A stretch of 26,096 nt of DNA, taken from positions 1-26,096 of the forward strand of contig CAYONP010000085.1 of NCBI GenBank assembly GCA_964405335.1, given 5' to 3'. Source of the stretch: CAYONP01 sp964405335. Lineage in GTDB: Bacteria; Armatimonadota; UBA10988. Below are positions 1 through 7,514 of this stretch, in pieces. A program made the position numbers and the translations under genes. Below the pieces are notes generated by a model, which saw nothing but the letters and a program-made list of their open reading frames with translations, did no database searches and was not told where the DNA came from. Within the stretch, counting starts at the first letter, position 1, and each line of letters opens with the position of its first letter.

Positions 1-257
1 TTTCGGCGAAAGCGCCCTACCACGCGCCGCGCGGGGGAGGGGCTGGGGGTGGGGGCTGATGTGCCGGGCGCCACGATCTGGCGCAGAGTCAGGCAGCGCT
101 TTCGGCGAAAGCGCCCTACCACGCGCCGCGCGGGGGAGGGGCCGGGGGTGGGGGCTGATGGGCCGGGCGCCACGTTCCGGCGCAGAGTCAGGCGGCGCTG
201 TCGGCGACAACGCCCTACCACGCGCCGCGCGGGGGAGGGGCTGGGGGTGGGGGCTGA
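1..257. repeat. 99-bp tandem repeat array, about 2.6 copies, open to the left
   Basis: Three copies start at 1, 100 and 199 with an exact 99-bp period. The third breaks off near 257, and the first begins inside its hairpin, so the array probably continues left of the window. Each unit contains a short palindrome (GCGCTTTC-GGC-GAAAGCGC at 96-114 and its variant at 194-214), a second small stem (CGCCA/TGGCG near 70-84), and a run of four G-tracts separated by 1-2 nt (33-55, 132-154, 231-253) that fits a G-quadruplex motif. On the minus strand the palindrome is preceded by GGTAGGG, as is the palindrome at the far right end of the window. The period is a multiple of three, so the reading frame entering the next gene stays open across the array. 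REP-like intergenic repeat is the best description; no mobilising gene is seen here. Confidence 0.9.
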
Positions 258-2590
258 TCAGCGGCCCCGGCCGCATCATCGCCCTCGTCCTTCTGCTGCT
301 GGCCTCGCTCCCCGCCGCGGCGATCCGTGCCCGGGTCGAGGTCTGGTTCGATACCGACGGCAACGGCCGCCGCGACGCCGGCGAGGCTGGCGCGCCCGAG
401 GTGACCGTCTCCGACGGTGACCGGCTCTATCGCACCGCCGCCGACGGCGCCGCGCGAGTCGAGATCGTGGCCGAGAACGGCCACGGCCGGCGGCTGTTCG
501 TCATCCGGCCCGGCGGCCACCGGCTGACCACGCCGTGGCATGTCTATCTCGCCCCGACCGACGACGAACAGCCGGTCGCCTTCGGCCTGGCGCCCGAGCC
601 GGAGCCGGTCGGCCTGCGTTTCGCGGTCACCGCCGAGCCGCAGGTCACCATCGCCGACGCTTCTGCGGTTGGTGCCGAACTGGTCGCCGACCTGCTCGGC
701 AGCGGCGAGAGCGACTTCGGGGTGATCCTCGGCGACCTGACCGAGCACGGCACGCCGGCCGAGCTGGAGGCCTGGAGCGCGGCCGTCGCCGCCGCGCCGC
801 GACCGCTCTATGCGCTGTTCGGCGCGCGCGACGGCCTGGGTGTCGAGCCACGCTCGGCGGCGGCGTTCGAGGCCCTGGTCGGCCCGGCCTGGTTCGCCTT
901 CTGGCGCGGCGGGCATCTGTTCTGCGCCCTGGTCACCGAGCCGGGCGAGCTGACCGGCGTCGAGCAGGCGCGGCAGAGCCGCTGGTTGCGCCGGCTGATG
1001 GTCTCGCTGCCCGAGGGCACGCCCGTCGTCGCGCTCTGCCACGTGCCGCCGGCCGAGCCGGAGCTGGCCCGCCTGAGCCAGGGCCTGCGCCTGCGGGCGG
1101 TGTTCTATGCGCATTGGCACGAGAACTCGGTCTGGCACCGCGACGGCGTGCCGATGATCTGTACCGGGCCGTTCCGCGGCAGCGAATGGGGCGCCGGCAC
1201 GGCGACCCTGCGACGCGTCGAGATCGACGATCAGCAGGTCCGCGCCGAGGTCCGCCGCTGCGGCGTGCGGCGGCTCTTCGCCGTGCTCGCGCCATCCTTG
1301 CTGCAGCCGCCGGGCGGCGGGCCGGTGCCGTTGCAGGTGATCACCGACGAGAGCACCGCCGACATCGCCGCCTTGGCCGCGCTGCGCGAGGGCAAGGCGC
1401 CGCTGCCGCTGGCCCGGCTAGACCGCTGCAACTGGCGGCTCGAAGCGCCGTTCGAGACGGGTGAGACGGTCACCCTCCAGGTCACCTGCCGCGACCGAAC
1501 GACCTGGGAACAGCGCCTGACCGTGCCCGCGCCGGCGGCGGCGGCGGTCGACCCTGCCGGCGCCCCACCCCGCCCGCCCCTGCGCCGCGCCTGGCTGGCG
1601 CCGACCGGCGTGGCCCGGCGCGAGAACAGCTCGCCGGTGGTCGCCGACGGCCGGGTCTTCGTCGCCCTGCCCGACGAGGACCTGCCGGCCCGGCCGGGCA
1701 TCGTCGCCTTCGATGCCGTCACCGGCCGCGAGCTGTGGCGGGCCGAGACGGTCGGCTCGGTGCGCGGCGAGCCGGTGGTCGTTGGCGGCGCCGTGTATGT
1801 CATGGACCACTTGCACCACGCCTACGCCTTCGCTGCGGCAGACGGCCGGCCACGCTGGCACCGCGAGCTGACTCCCGAGCAGCCGGCGCGGCACCGCAGC
1901 AGCCGCACAGGCCTCGGCTGGAGCGCCGGCCGCTTGCTCGCCCAGCTCGCCGGCGGACCGCTGATGGTGCTCGATCCGTCAACCGGCGAAACGCTGGGCA
2001 AAGCCACCATCGGCGGCGCGCAGTTCAGCCGGCCGGTGGCCACGGCGAGCCAGATACTCGTCCCCGCCGCGAGCGGGCTGATCAGCCTGGAGCCCACCAC
2101 GCTGGCCGAGCGCTGGCGGACGCACCGCGCCCTGGGCTTCGCCCGCCACGGTCCGGCCAGTGTGGGCAACGGGCTGGTCTACCTGCTCGGACCCGATCTC
2201 TACGCCGTCGATGCCGGCTCGGGCGCGGTCCGCTGGAGCAAGCCGCTCGCCTTCCGCGGACTGGCGCTCGGCGGCGTGGTGGTGCGCGACGGGGTGGTCT
2301 ACACACCCGGCCCGCGGCCAGCGGCCTATCATGCCGTGACCGGCGCGCCGCACTGGCAGGTGCAGCCGCTGGCCGCCTATGCCGCCGCCACCCCGGCGAT
2401 TGCCGGCGAACACCTCTGGACCGTCGACGACGAGGGCATTCTGCTGGCCTATCGGCTGGCCGACGGCGGCGAGGCCTGGCGCGCCTCGGTCGGCGTGCCA
2501 CTCAAGTCGAGCCCGGTGGTCGCCGGCGGCGCGCTCTACCTGCTCGACGGCTATGGCAACCTCCACGCCTACGTCGGCGCCGGGCCATGA
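158..2590 (+). CDS. Secreted calcineurin-like phosphoesterase with C-terminal PQQ-type beta-propeller
   Basis: The predicted protein has a hydrophobic signal segment (GRIIALVLLLLASLPAAA) about 37 residues after ATG 158. An SdrD-like/calcineurin N-terminal beta-domain follows (FDTDGNGRRDAGE), then a metallophosphoesterase-like core and a C-terminal half of PQQ-like propeller blades (repeated pattern such as FDAVTGRELWRAE). The phosphoesterase motifs are degenerate: GDLTEHG and AHWH are present, but the usual GNHD reads GARD and the first DPQ-like motif reads AEPQ. Activity is therefore doubtful and it may be a binding scaffold, probably periplasmic. The start is uncertain. ATG 59 and ATG 158 both lie in the repeat array; the only later in-frame candidate before the signal segment is CTG 254. 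The stop overlaps the mutY start (ATGA). Confidence 0.8.
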   Translation: MGRAPRSGAESGGAVGDNALPRAARGRGWGWGLISGPGRIIALVLLLLASLPAAAIRARVEVWFDTDGNGRRDAGEAGAPEVTVSDGDRLYRTAADGAARVEIVAENGHGRRLFVIRPGGHRLTTPWHVYLAPTDDEQPVAFGLAPEPEPVGLRFAVTAEPQVTIADASAVGAELVADLLGSGESDFGVILGDLTEHGTPAELEAWSAAVAAAPRPLYALFGARDGLGVEPRSAAAFEALVGPAWFAFWRGGHLFCALVTEPGELTGVEQARQSRWLRRLMVSLPEGTPVVALCHVPPAEPELARLSQGLRLRAVFYAHWHENSVWHRDGVPMICTGPFRGSEWGAGTATLRRVEIDDQQVRAEVRRCGVRRLFAVLAPSLLQPPGGGPVPLQVITDESTADIAALAALREGKAPLPLARLDRCNWRLEAPFETGETVTLQVTCRDRTTWEQRLTVPAPAAAAVDPAGAPPRPPLRRAWLAPTGVARRENSSPVVADGRVFVALPDEDLPARPGIVAFDAVTGRELWRAETVGSVRGEPVVVGGAVYVMDHLHHAYAFAAADGRPRWHRELTPEQPARHRSSRTGLGWSAGRLLAQLAGGPLMVLDPSTGETLGKATIGGAQFSRPVATASQILVPAASGLISLEPTTLAERWRTHRALGFARHGPASVGNGLVYLLGPDLYAVDAGSGAVRWSKPLAFRGLALGGVVVRDGVVYTPGPRPAAYHAVTGAPHWQVQPLAAYAAATPAIAGEHLWTVDDEGILLAYRLADGGEAWRASVGVPLKSSPVVAGGALYLLDGYGNLHAYVGAGP

Positions 2591-3681
2591 CGCCGGGCCG
2601 GGCGCTGCTGGCCTGGTACCGCACCGAACACCGCCCGCTGCCCTGGCGCGGCGAGCACGACCCGTACCGCATCTGGCTCAGCGAGGTGATGCTGCAACAG
2701 ACGCAGGTCGAAACGGTGATCCCGTACTACCAGCGCTTCCTCGCCGCGCTTCCGACCGTCGATCACCTCGCCGCCGCCGAGCTCGAGCAGGTGCTCGCGC
2801 TGTGGCAGGGGCTCGGCTACTACGGCCGAGCGCGCAACCTGCACCAGGCCGCCCGATGCTTGGCCGCCCGCGGCTGGCCCACCGACGCGGCCGGCCTGCG
2901 CGCGCTGCCCGGCTGCGGCGAATACACCGCCGCCGCGGTGGCCAGTCTCGCCTTCGGCCAGCCGATTGCCGCGGTCGACGGCAATGCGGTGAGGGTGATT
3001 AGCCGCCTCTACGCGGTCGCCGGCGACCCGAGCCGAAATCCCGCGCGCGCCGAGATTCGCCGTCACGCGGCCGAGCTGATGGTCGCCGAGGCGCCCGGCG
3101 AGCTGAACCAGGCCGTGATGGAGCTGGGCGCCGTCATCTGCCGGCCCACCACCCCCGACTGCGGCCGCTGCCCCGTGGCCGGCTGGTGCGCCGCCGCGGC
3201 TGCCGGCGAGCCGACGCGCTACCCGGAACGCCTGCCGCGCGCCGCGCCGCGCCGGCGGCTGCACGCCTGCGCGGTGATCTGCCGCGACGGCCTGGTGCTG
3301 CTCGCCCGTCGGCCGCCACGGGGCCGCTGGGGCGGGCTGTGGGAGCTGCCCCGCGTCGAGCTCGAGCCGGGTACAGAGGTCGTCGCCGCGCTGGTCGAGT
3401 GCTGCCGGCGGGCGGTCGGACTCGAGGTCACGGTCGGCGAGCGACTGGCCGCGCTGCGGCACGCGGTCAGCGGGGAGTCCATCGAGCTGGTGGCATACGC
3501 CTGCCGGGCAACCGGCGAGCCGGCGGCGTTGGGCTACGACGCCGTCACCTGGTCGCTCGGCTCCGACGGGCTGCCCGCCGCGACGCCGCAGCGGCGGATG
3601 TGGAGGGCGCTTCTGCCGCGGCTAGAAGAGCGAGCAGAAGGCGCAGACGATCGTCACGACGATGCCGACCACGAGCGTTAG
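2587..3681 (+). CDS. mutY: A/G-specific adenine DNA glycosylase MutY
   Basis: This base-excision repair glycosylase removes adenine mispaired with 8-oxoguanine. The 364-residue length is typical. Visible hallmarks are PWR near the N-terminus, SEVMLQQTQV with the catalytic Glu at about residue 33, the helix-hairpin-helix LPGCGEYTA, the catalytic Asp in AAVDGNAVRV at about 131, and a [4Fe-4S] ligand set C-X6-C-X2-C-X5-C at about 185, 192, 195 and 201. A C-terminal NUDIX-like domain for 8-oxoG recognition follows (about 225-345, with RWGGLWELPR). The ATG start overlaps the preceding stop by 4 nt, suggesting translational coupling. The last 20 codons, a charged tail rich in Asp, Glu, His and Arg, overlap the end of the convergent small membrane-protein gene. 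Confidence 0.96.
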   Translation: MTPGRALLAWYRTEHRPLPWRGEHDPYRIWLSEVMLQQTQVETVIPYYQRFLAALPTVDHLAAAELEQVLALWQGLGYYGRARNLHQAARCLAARGWPTDAAGLRALPGCGEYTAAAVASLAFGQPIAAVDGNAVRVISRLYAVAGDPSRNPARAEIRRHAAELMVAEAPGELNQAVMELGAVICRPTTPDCGRCPVAGWCAAAAAGEPTRYPERLPRAAPRRRLHACAVICRDGLVLLARRPPRGRWGGLWELPRVELEPGTEVVAALVECCRRAVGLEVTVGERLAALRHAVSGESIELVAYACRATGEPAALGYDAVTWSLGSDGLPAATPQRRMWRALLPRLEERAEGADDRHDDADHER

Positions 3682-3837
3682 CGCGGCGACGACAATCGGC
3701 ACGGTGATGAACACCAGCATGGCGGAGAGCGCGAGGCGGAACAGGCCCTCGGTCAGCGACGGCGCCGGCGGCGGCTCGGCGCCTGGACGGAGCGGCATTC
3801 GGTAGGCCGCCTGTTTCCAGTGCTCCAACGTCGCCAT
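3622..3837 (-). CDS. Small membrane protein, 71 aa
   Basis: Family not recognised. The protein has a polar, proline-rich N-terminal third (MATLEHWKQAAYRMPLRPG) and a long hydrophobic C-terminal half (LALSAMLVFITVPIVV and ALTLVVGIVVTIVCAF) that could form one long or two short transmembrane helices. It ends in CSLF. A GGGGA Shine-Dalgarno-like sequence lies 6 nt before the ATG. It is the last of three consecutive short genes on this strand, each encoding a hydrophobic segment. Its 3' end overlaps the mutY tail by 60 nt in convergent orientation. The contrast between polar and membrane segments, which the overlapping frames do not explain, supports a real gene. Function unknown; one-gene holin-like or small membrane regulator roles are possible but unsupported. 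Confidence 0.65.
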   Translation of the reverse strand: MATLEHWKQAAYRMPLRPGAEPPPAPSLTEGLFRLALSAMLVFITVPIVVAALTLVVGIVVTIVCAFCSLF

Positions 3838-3855
3838 GCAGAGTCCCCGCCGTTT

Positions 3856-4026
3856 CTAGCCCACCGACAGCATCGCGCCGATGAGGATGGTCACCGCCAA
3901 GATGATCACCGCCGGCACGGCCAGGGCGCAGAGCATCCAGGTGGCCGTGCACTCGGCGCCGGCGCCGATCGCCGGGCCGAGACTGACTCGCATCCGCCCC
4001 TGCCGCCATCGGTTCTCCGCCGTCAT
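3856..4026 (-). CDS. Small membrane protein, 56 aa
   Basis: Family not recognised. The ATG is preceded by a strong Shine-Dalgarno sequence (AGGAG, 6 nt spacer), the main reason to call this very short gene. The N-terminus is basic and polar (MTAENRWRQGRMRVS), followed by a Gly/Ala-rich segment and one clear transmembrane helix (LAVPAVIILAVTILIGAML), ending in SVG. The basic N-terminus suggests an N-in topology by the positive-inside rule. It lies 18 nt upstream of the 71-aa gene and 9 nt downstream of the 53-aa gene, so the three probably form one transcript. Function unknown. Confidence 0.6.
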   Translation of the reverse strand: MTAENRWRQGRMRVSLGPAIGAGAECTATWMLCALAVPAVIILAVTILIGAMLSVG

Positions 4027-4035
4027 GGCCGTCTC

Positions 4036-4197
4036 CTAGCGGAACAGGCAACTAGCCAGCCAGAGCAGGTAGGCAGCCTCAAGACCCAGAACGATGAGCG
4101 CCGGGCTGAAGTTCGGCCGCCCGCCGACGGGGCTCGCCGTGCGAACGCCGAAGCGCACCTTCGCGCGGGCCCAGCACCAGTGCGTCGTTGGCCTCAT
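4036..4197 (-). CDS. Small membrane protein, 53 aa
   Basis: Family not recognised. A basic N-terminal part rich in Arg and Trp (THWCWARAKVRFGVR) is followed by a loop containing GGRPNFSPA and one C-terminal hydrophobic helix (LIVLGLEAAYLLWLASCLF). In-frame alternative ATGs lie 4 and 6 codons upstream (4209 and 4215). No strong Shine-Dalgarno sequence decides between them, so the start is uncertain. The stop codon lies 9 nt before the next small gene, whose ribosome-binding site (AGGAG) begins right at this stop. That close packing is the best support for its being real. HepT ends 72 nt upstream, so the group could be read through from that operon. Confidence 0.5.
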   Translation of the reverse strand: MRPTTHWCWARAKVRFGVRTASPVGGRPNFSPALIVLGLEAAYLLWLASCLFR

Positions 4198-4269
4198 GGT
4201 GATGATCATACCCATCGCGGGTGGGGTTGTTCGGATGCGCGCGGCATCGGCAGGCGCCGCACCCCACGT

Positions 4270-4626
4270 TCACTCGGTCTCGGGGCCTTCGGCGGCGAGG
4301 AGCGCTTGCAGTTTTCGCTCGAGGTCGCCAAGATCGTGCTCGACCAGGTCCCAGACCCGCTCGAGGTCGACACCGAAGTACACATGTGCCAAAACGTTGC
4401 GCATGTTCCTGATGTCGCGCCACGGGATTTGCATGTGCCGTGATTTGATGTCGTCGGGCAGTACGCTCACAGCCTCGCCGATGACCTCGATGTTGTACAG
4501 CACCGCATCAACCGTCTTGCGGTCCGACACGAACGACGTCTGGTCGAGTCCAGTCGTGTAGTCTCGAATCACCGCGACGGCGCCGAGGATGTCCTGCACG
4601 AGCAGCCGCCACTGCCTACGCCGCAT
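4270..4626 (-). CDS. hepT: HepT-like HEPN ribonuclease toxin (DUF86)
   Basis: The 118-residue helical protein has the HepT signature R-X4-H-X-Y in RNVLAHVYF: Arg76, His81, Tyr83. In characterised HepT proteins the Arg/His pair is the RNase active site, and the Tyr is the residue adenylylated by the MntA antitoxin; all three are intact here. Other DUF86 features are VLYNIEVIGEA and IPWRDIRNMRN. The ATG lies 11 nt inside the end of the upstream mntA gene, so the pair is translationally coupled. The gene order is antitoxin then toxin. It likely cleaves RNA or tRNA in the cytoplasm when not modified. Confidence 0.92.
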   Translation of the reverse strand: MRRRQWRLLVQDILGAVAVIRDYTTGLDQTSFVSDRKTVDAVLYNIEVIGEAVSVLPDDIKSRHMQIPWRDIRNMRNVLAHVYFGVDLERVWDLVEHDLGDLERKLQALLAAEGPETE

Positions 4627-4912
4627 CGACGGCCTCCGCCAGCACCTCGTCCCTGATCTCCGGTCGCAGGCAGTGCGGCTCGACCAGGTCAACCCGGCGA
4701 CCGAGCATCTCCTCCAACTCGCCGAGAATGTGCGCGAAGTCGAGGAGGCTGATGCGACGCTTCGGATCCAGGTCGACCAGCAGGTCGACGTCGCTCTCGG
4801 CACCAGCCTCACCGCGGGCGACCGAGCCGAACACGCGCAGCGATCGGACTCCCATCGAGCGGAGTGCCTCGCGCCGGTCCTGCAACCTCGCTCGCAGCTC
4901 GTCAACCGTCAT
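4616..4912 (-). CDS. mntA: MntA-like minimal nucleotidyltransferase antitoxin
   Basis: The 98-residue protein has the nucleotidyltransferase signature GS-X10-D-X-D (Gly29-Ser30, Asp41, Asp43) in FGSVARGEAGAESDVDLL, and a third acidic residue in GRRVDLVEP (Asp75). MntA antitoxins silence HepT by transferring AMP to its RX4HXY tyrosine. All catalytic positions look intact. The start is ATG with a GGAG ribosome-binding site 6 nt upstream. It follows the M29 peptidase gene by 44 nt on the same strand, so it might be read from the riboswitch operon, from its own promoter, or both; no clear promoter is visible in the gap. Confidence 0.92.
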   Translation of the reverse strand: MTVDELRARLQDRREALRSMGVRSLRVFGSVARGEAGAESDVDLLVDLDPKRRISLLDFAHILGELEEMLGRRVDLVEPHCLRPEIRDEVLAEAVDAA

Positions 4913-4956
4913 GGGCGGCTCCGAACCGACTCAGCGTGCCCTGCGCAACGGGCCCC

Positions 4957-6075
4957 TCAGCCCAGCAAACGCTCCGGGTTCAGCCCCGCCAGCTCGGGCA
5001 CGACGAAGATCCCGTCGCGGCGGACCAGGCGGCCGTCGAACCACATCTCGCCGCCGCCGTGGGCCGCGTCCTGCAGCAGGACCATGTCCCAGTGTACCTC
5101 GCTGCGGTTGCCGTTGTCGGCCTCGTCATAGGCGTTGCCCGGCGTCAGGTGGATACTGCCGGCGATCTTCTCGTCGAACAGCGCGTCGCGCATCGGCTCG
5201 GTGATCCGCGGATGCACCCCGATCGCGAACTCACCCGTGTAGCGCGCCCCCTCGTCGGTGTCGAGAATCTCGTTCAGCCGCGCCGTGTTGCTCGACGTCG
5301 CCTGTTCTACCCTGCCGTCGCGGAAGGTCAGCTCGATGTCGTCGAAGTTGACCCCATGGTAGACCGCCGGGGCGTTGAAGCGGATGGTGCCGTTGATGCT
5401 CTCGCGCACCGGCGCGGTGAAGACCTCGCCGTCGGGGATGTTGTACTCGCCGGCGCAGAGGATCTTCGGAATGCCGAGGACCGAGAAGCTCAAGTCGGTG
5501 CCGGGGCCGGTCAGGCGCACCTCGTCGGTCGCCTCGAGCAGCGACACCAGCGGCTTCATCGCGGCTTCCAGCTTGGCGTAGTCGAAGCAGCAGACCGAGA
5601 AGTAGAAGTCCTCGAACGCCTCGGTGCTCATGCCGGCGAGCTGCGCCATGCTGCTGTTCGGCCAGCGCAGCACGACCCACCGGCCGCGCGGTACGCGCAG
5701 CTCGAGGTGCACCGGGCGGTAGACATGGTGCGTGTAGAGCCGCATCCGCTCGGCCGGGATGTCGGCATTCTCGGTGATGTTGAGCGCGCCGCGCAGGCCG
5801 ATGTAGGCATCGACCGCGCCCATGCGGTGGCTGTCGACCGCGCCGGTGAGGCTCATCAACCCCTCGCCGGCGTGCTGCAGCAGCTTGTGCTGCACCACCG
5901 CGCTGCGCAGGGCCACCAGCGGGCAGACCCCGGCGCCGCAGAGCACGTCGACCATGGCGGCGACGACCTCGTCGGGCACGTCGAAGGCCTCGAGCAGCAC
6001 CGACTCGCCCGGCTTGAGGTGCAGCGAGTGGTGGCACAGAACATCGGCAAGCAGGCGCACACGGGGGTCGATCAC
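4957..6075 (-). CDS. M29-family metalloaminopeptidase (AmpS/PepS/aminopeptidase T-like)
   Basis: This is a 372-residue cytoplasmic metallopeptidase. The expected dinuclear metal ligands can be read in order: Glu217 (PDGEVFTAP), Glu282 (YTGEFAIG), His309 (GSIHLTPG), His328 (SEVHWD) and Asp330. The N-terminal regulatory or gating domain of the family is present, so length and motifs look complete. M29 enzymes remove N-terminal amino acids from peptides with broad specificity. The start is GTG with GGAG 5 nt upstream. The gene lies 23 nt after the symporter gene and is probably co-transcribed with it behind the TPP riboswitch. A direct role in salvaging a thiamine-related compound is only a hypothesis. 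Confidence 0.93.
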   Translation of the reverse strand: MIDPRVRLLADVLCHHSLHLKPGESVLLEAFDVPDEVVAAMVDVLCGAGVCPLVALRSAVVQHKLLQHAGEGLMSLTGAVDSHRMGAVDAYIGLRGALNITENADIPAERMRLYTHHVYRPVHLELRVPRGRWVVLRWPNSSMAQLAGMSTEAFEDFYFSVCCFDYAKLEAAMKPLVSLLEATDEVRLTGPGTDLSFSVLGIPKILCAGEYNIPDGEVFTAPVRESINGTIRFNAPAVYHGVNFDDIELTFRDGRVEQATSSNTARLNEILDTDEGARYTGEFAIGVHPRITEPMRDALFDEKIAGSIHLTPGNAYDEADNGNRSEVHWDMVLLQDAAHGGGEMWFDGRLVRRDGIFVVPELAGLNPERLLG

Positions 6076-6098
6076 ACGGAGGCTCCGGCAGCGACAGG

Positions 6099-7514
6099 TT
6101 AGGCCCGCGGCCGGTTGCGGTCAAGCCGCGCCGCGCGCCCGATGACAAACAGCGCCAGCGAAACCAACAGGCCGGGATACATCGGCTCGAGCCCCAGCGG
6201 ATAGACCGGCCAGCCGTCCTGCGCGTGCCGCAGGCCGATCAGCAGCCAGGCCAGCGAGCTGCCGCTGGCGGCCAGCATGGCCCAGGGCACCAGCCGGCGC
6301 GGCGGGGCCCAGCGCGGGGCGTATGCGGTCAGCACGGGCAGCAGCAGGCCGGGAACAAACGTCGTGCCGAAGTTGTACCAGAGGTCCTTGACCGACGGCA
6401 CGAGGAGGGCCAGCGTGACGGCGATCAGCGAGGTGAGCAGCAGCCCCATCGCGGTCCGGCCGGCCACCTGCGCGTCGGGATCGCCGCCGCGAAGGCGCCA
6501 GACCAGGTCGCGAGCGAAGGTCACGCCCGACTGAAAAGTGTAGCTGACCACGGTCGACATGACCGTCGCCAACATGGCGACATAGAACAGGCCGAGCAGG
6601 CCGGCGGGCAGGACCACACCGGCCAGCGCCGGGAAGGCCATGACCGGATTTTCGAGCGCGGGCAGCGCCAGGCGCGAGTAGAGCGCGGCGGTGCAGGTCA
6701 TGGCGTCGAACAGCATCCAGAAGAGGATGCTCCAGAGCACTCCGCGGCGGGCCGTCTCGGGGTCGCGCGCGGCGTAGCAGCGCTGGTGGAAACTCGGCTC
6801 GACCAGCGCCCAGAGCGCGATGAAGAACCACGCCAGCAAGTACTGCCAGGGGTTGCCGCCGTGCCAGGAGAGGTGCAGTTCGGGCAGCTCGGCGACGAAC
6901 CGGTCCAGTCCGCCGAGCCGCGCGCGGCAGAACGGCAGCAGCACCGCGAAGCCGGCGAACATGAGCACGAACTGGACCAGGTTGACCCGCACATCGGCCC
7001 GGAAGCCGCCGGTATAGACGTAGACCGTCGAGAGCACCAGGCCGGCGAGCAGCGCGGGGATCGCCGGCAGGCCGAAGCTCAGCTCGAGTAGCACGCCGAG
7101 CATCAGCAGATACGGCGCGGGATTGCTCAACAACCAGACGAACAGCGCCCCGACCAGACCCGCCGACCGGCCATGGACCTCGGCCAGCTTGTCGGGAATG
7201 GTGAACAGCTCCGACCGCCGTATCTTCGGCGCCAGCCAGAGGGCGAACACGGCGGCCGAGACGTAGTAAGGCACGGCATAGACGGTCAGCACCGAGATGC
7301 CGGAGAGCCAACCGAACTCGCCGACGGCGAGGATGCCGCCGTACCAGGTGGCCACCAGCGTGGCGACAAAGGCGGGCAGGGTCAGGCCGCGGCCGGCCAG
7401 GAACCAGCCTTCGCTGGTTTTCTCGCCGCGGCCCAGGCCCAGGCCGACCAGGAGCATGGCGAGCAGGTAGACCGCCACGACAGCCTGGTCGGCCGGGGCG
7501 AGTTGGCTGGTCAC
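6099..7514 (-). CDS. Sodium:solute symporter (SSS family), candidate thiamine or thiamine-precursor transporter
   Basis: A 471-residue integral inner-membrane protein with about a dozen hydrophobic helices and SSS-family features: GRGEKTSEGWFLAGRGL after TM1, TWYGG, YTGGFRADVRVNLVQF, and the WALVEPSFHQRCYAARD region in the middle. The GTG start overlaps the pseudopilin stop by 4 nt (GTGA), implying translational coupling; upstream in-frame ATGs would lie inside the pseudopilin gene and are not credible. It is the only transporter behind the TPP riboswitch. Comparative genomics has earlier predicted an SSS-family thiamine transporter (ThiV) from the same kind of association. Substrate specificity here is inference; thiamine, HMP and a degradation product are all possible. 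Confidence 0.9.
   Translation of the reverse strand: MTSQLAPADQAVVAVYLLAMLLVGLGLGRGEKTSEGWFLAGRGLTLPAFVATLVATWYGGILAVGEFGWLSGISVLTVYAVPYYVSAAVFALWLAPKIRRSELFTIPDKLAEVHGRSAGLVGALFVWLLSNPAPYLLMLGVLLELSFGLPAIPALLAGLVLSTVYVYTGGFRADVRVNLVQFVLMFAGFAVLLPFCRARLGGLDRFVAELPELHLSWHGGNPWQYLLAWFFIALWALVEPSFHQRCYAARDPETARRGVLWSILFWMLFDAMTCTAALYSRLALPALENPVMAFPALAGVVLPAGLLGLFYVAMLATVMSTVVSYTFQSGVTFARDLVWRLRGGDPDAQVAGRTAMGLLLTSLIAVTLALLVPSVKDLWYNFGTTFVPGLLLPVLTAYAPRWAPPRRLVPWAMLAASGSSLAWLLIGLRHAQDGWPVYPLGLEPMYPGLLVSLALFVIGRAARLDRNRPRA

Noticed and set aside
1..257. CRISPR-like array
   Set aside because: The 99-bp units are near-identical throughout with no unique spacers, and no cas gene is present.
4079..4423. 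Antisense-frame open frame of 114 codons spanning the HepT end and the small-protein region
   Set aside because: It overlaps the well-supported HepT frame and the 53-aa membrane frame; its translation is Arg-rich without domain features.
4864..6102. Plus-strand open frame of 412 codons opposite the M29 peptidase
   Set aside because: The minus-strand frame has all M29 metal ligands; the plus frame is a shadow rich in Val, Arg and Gln.
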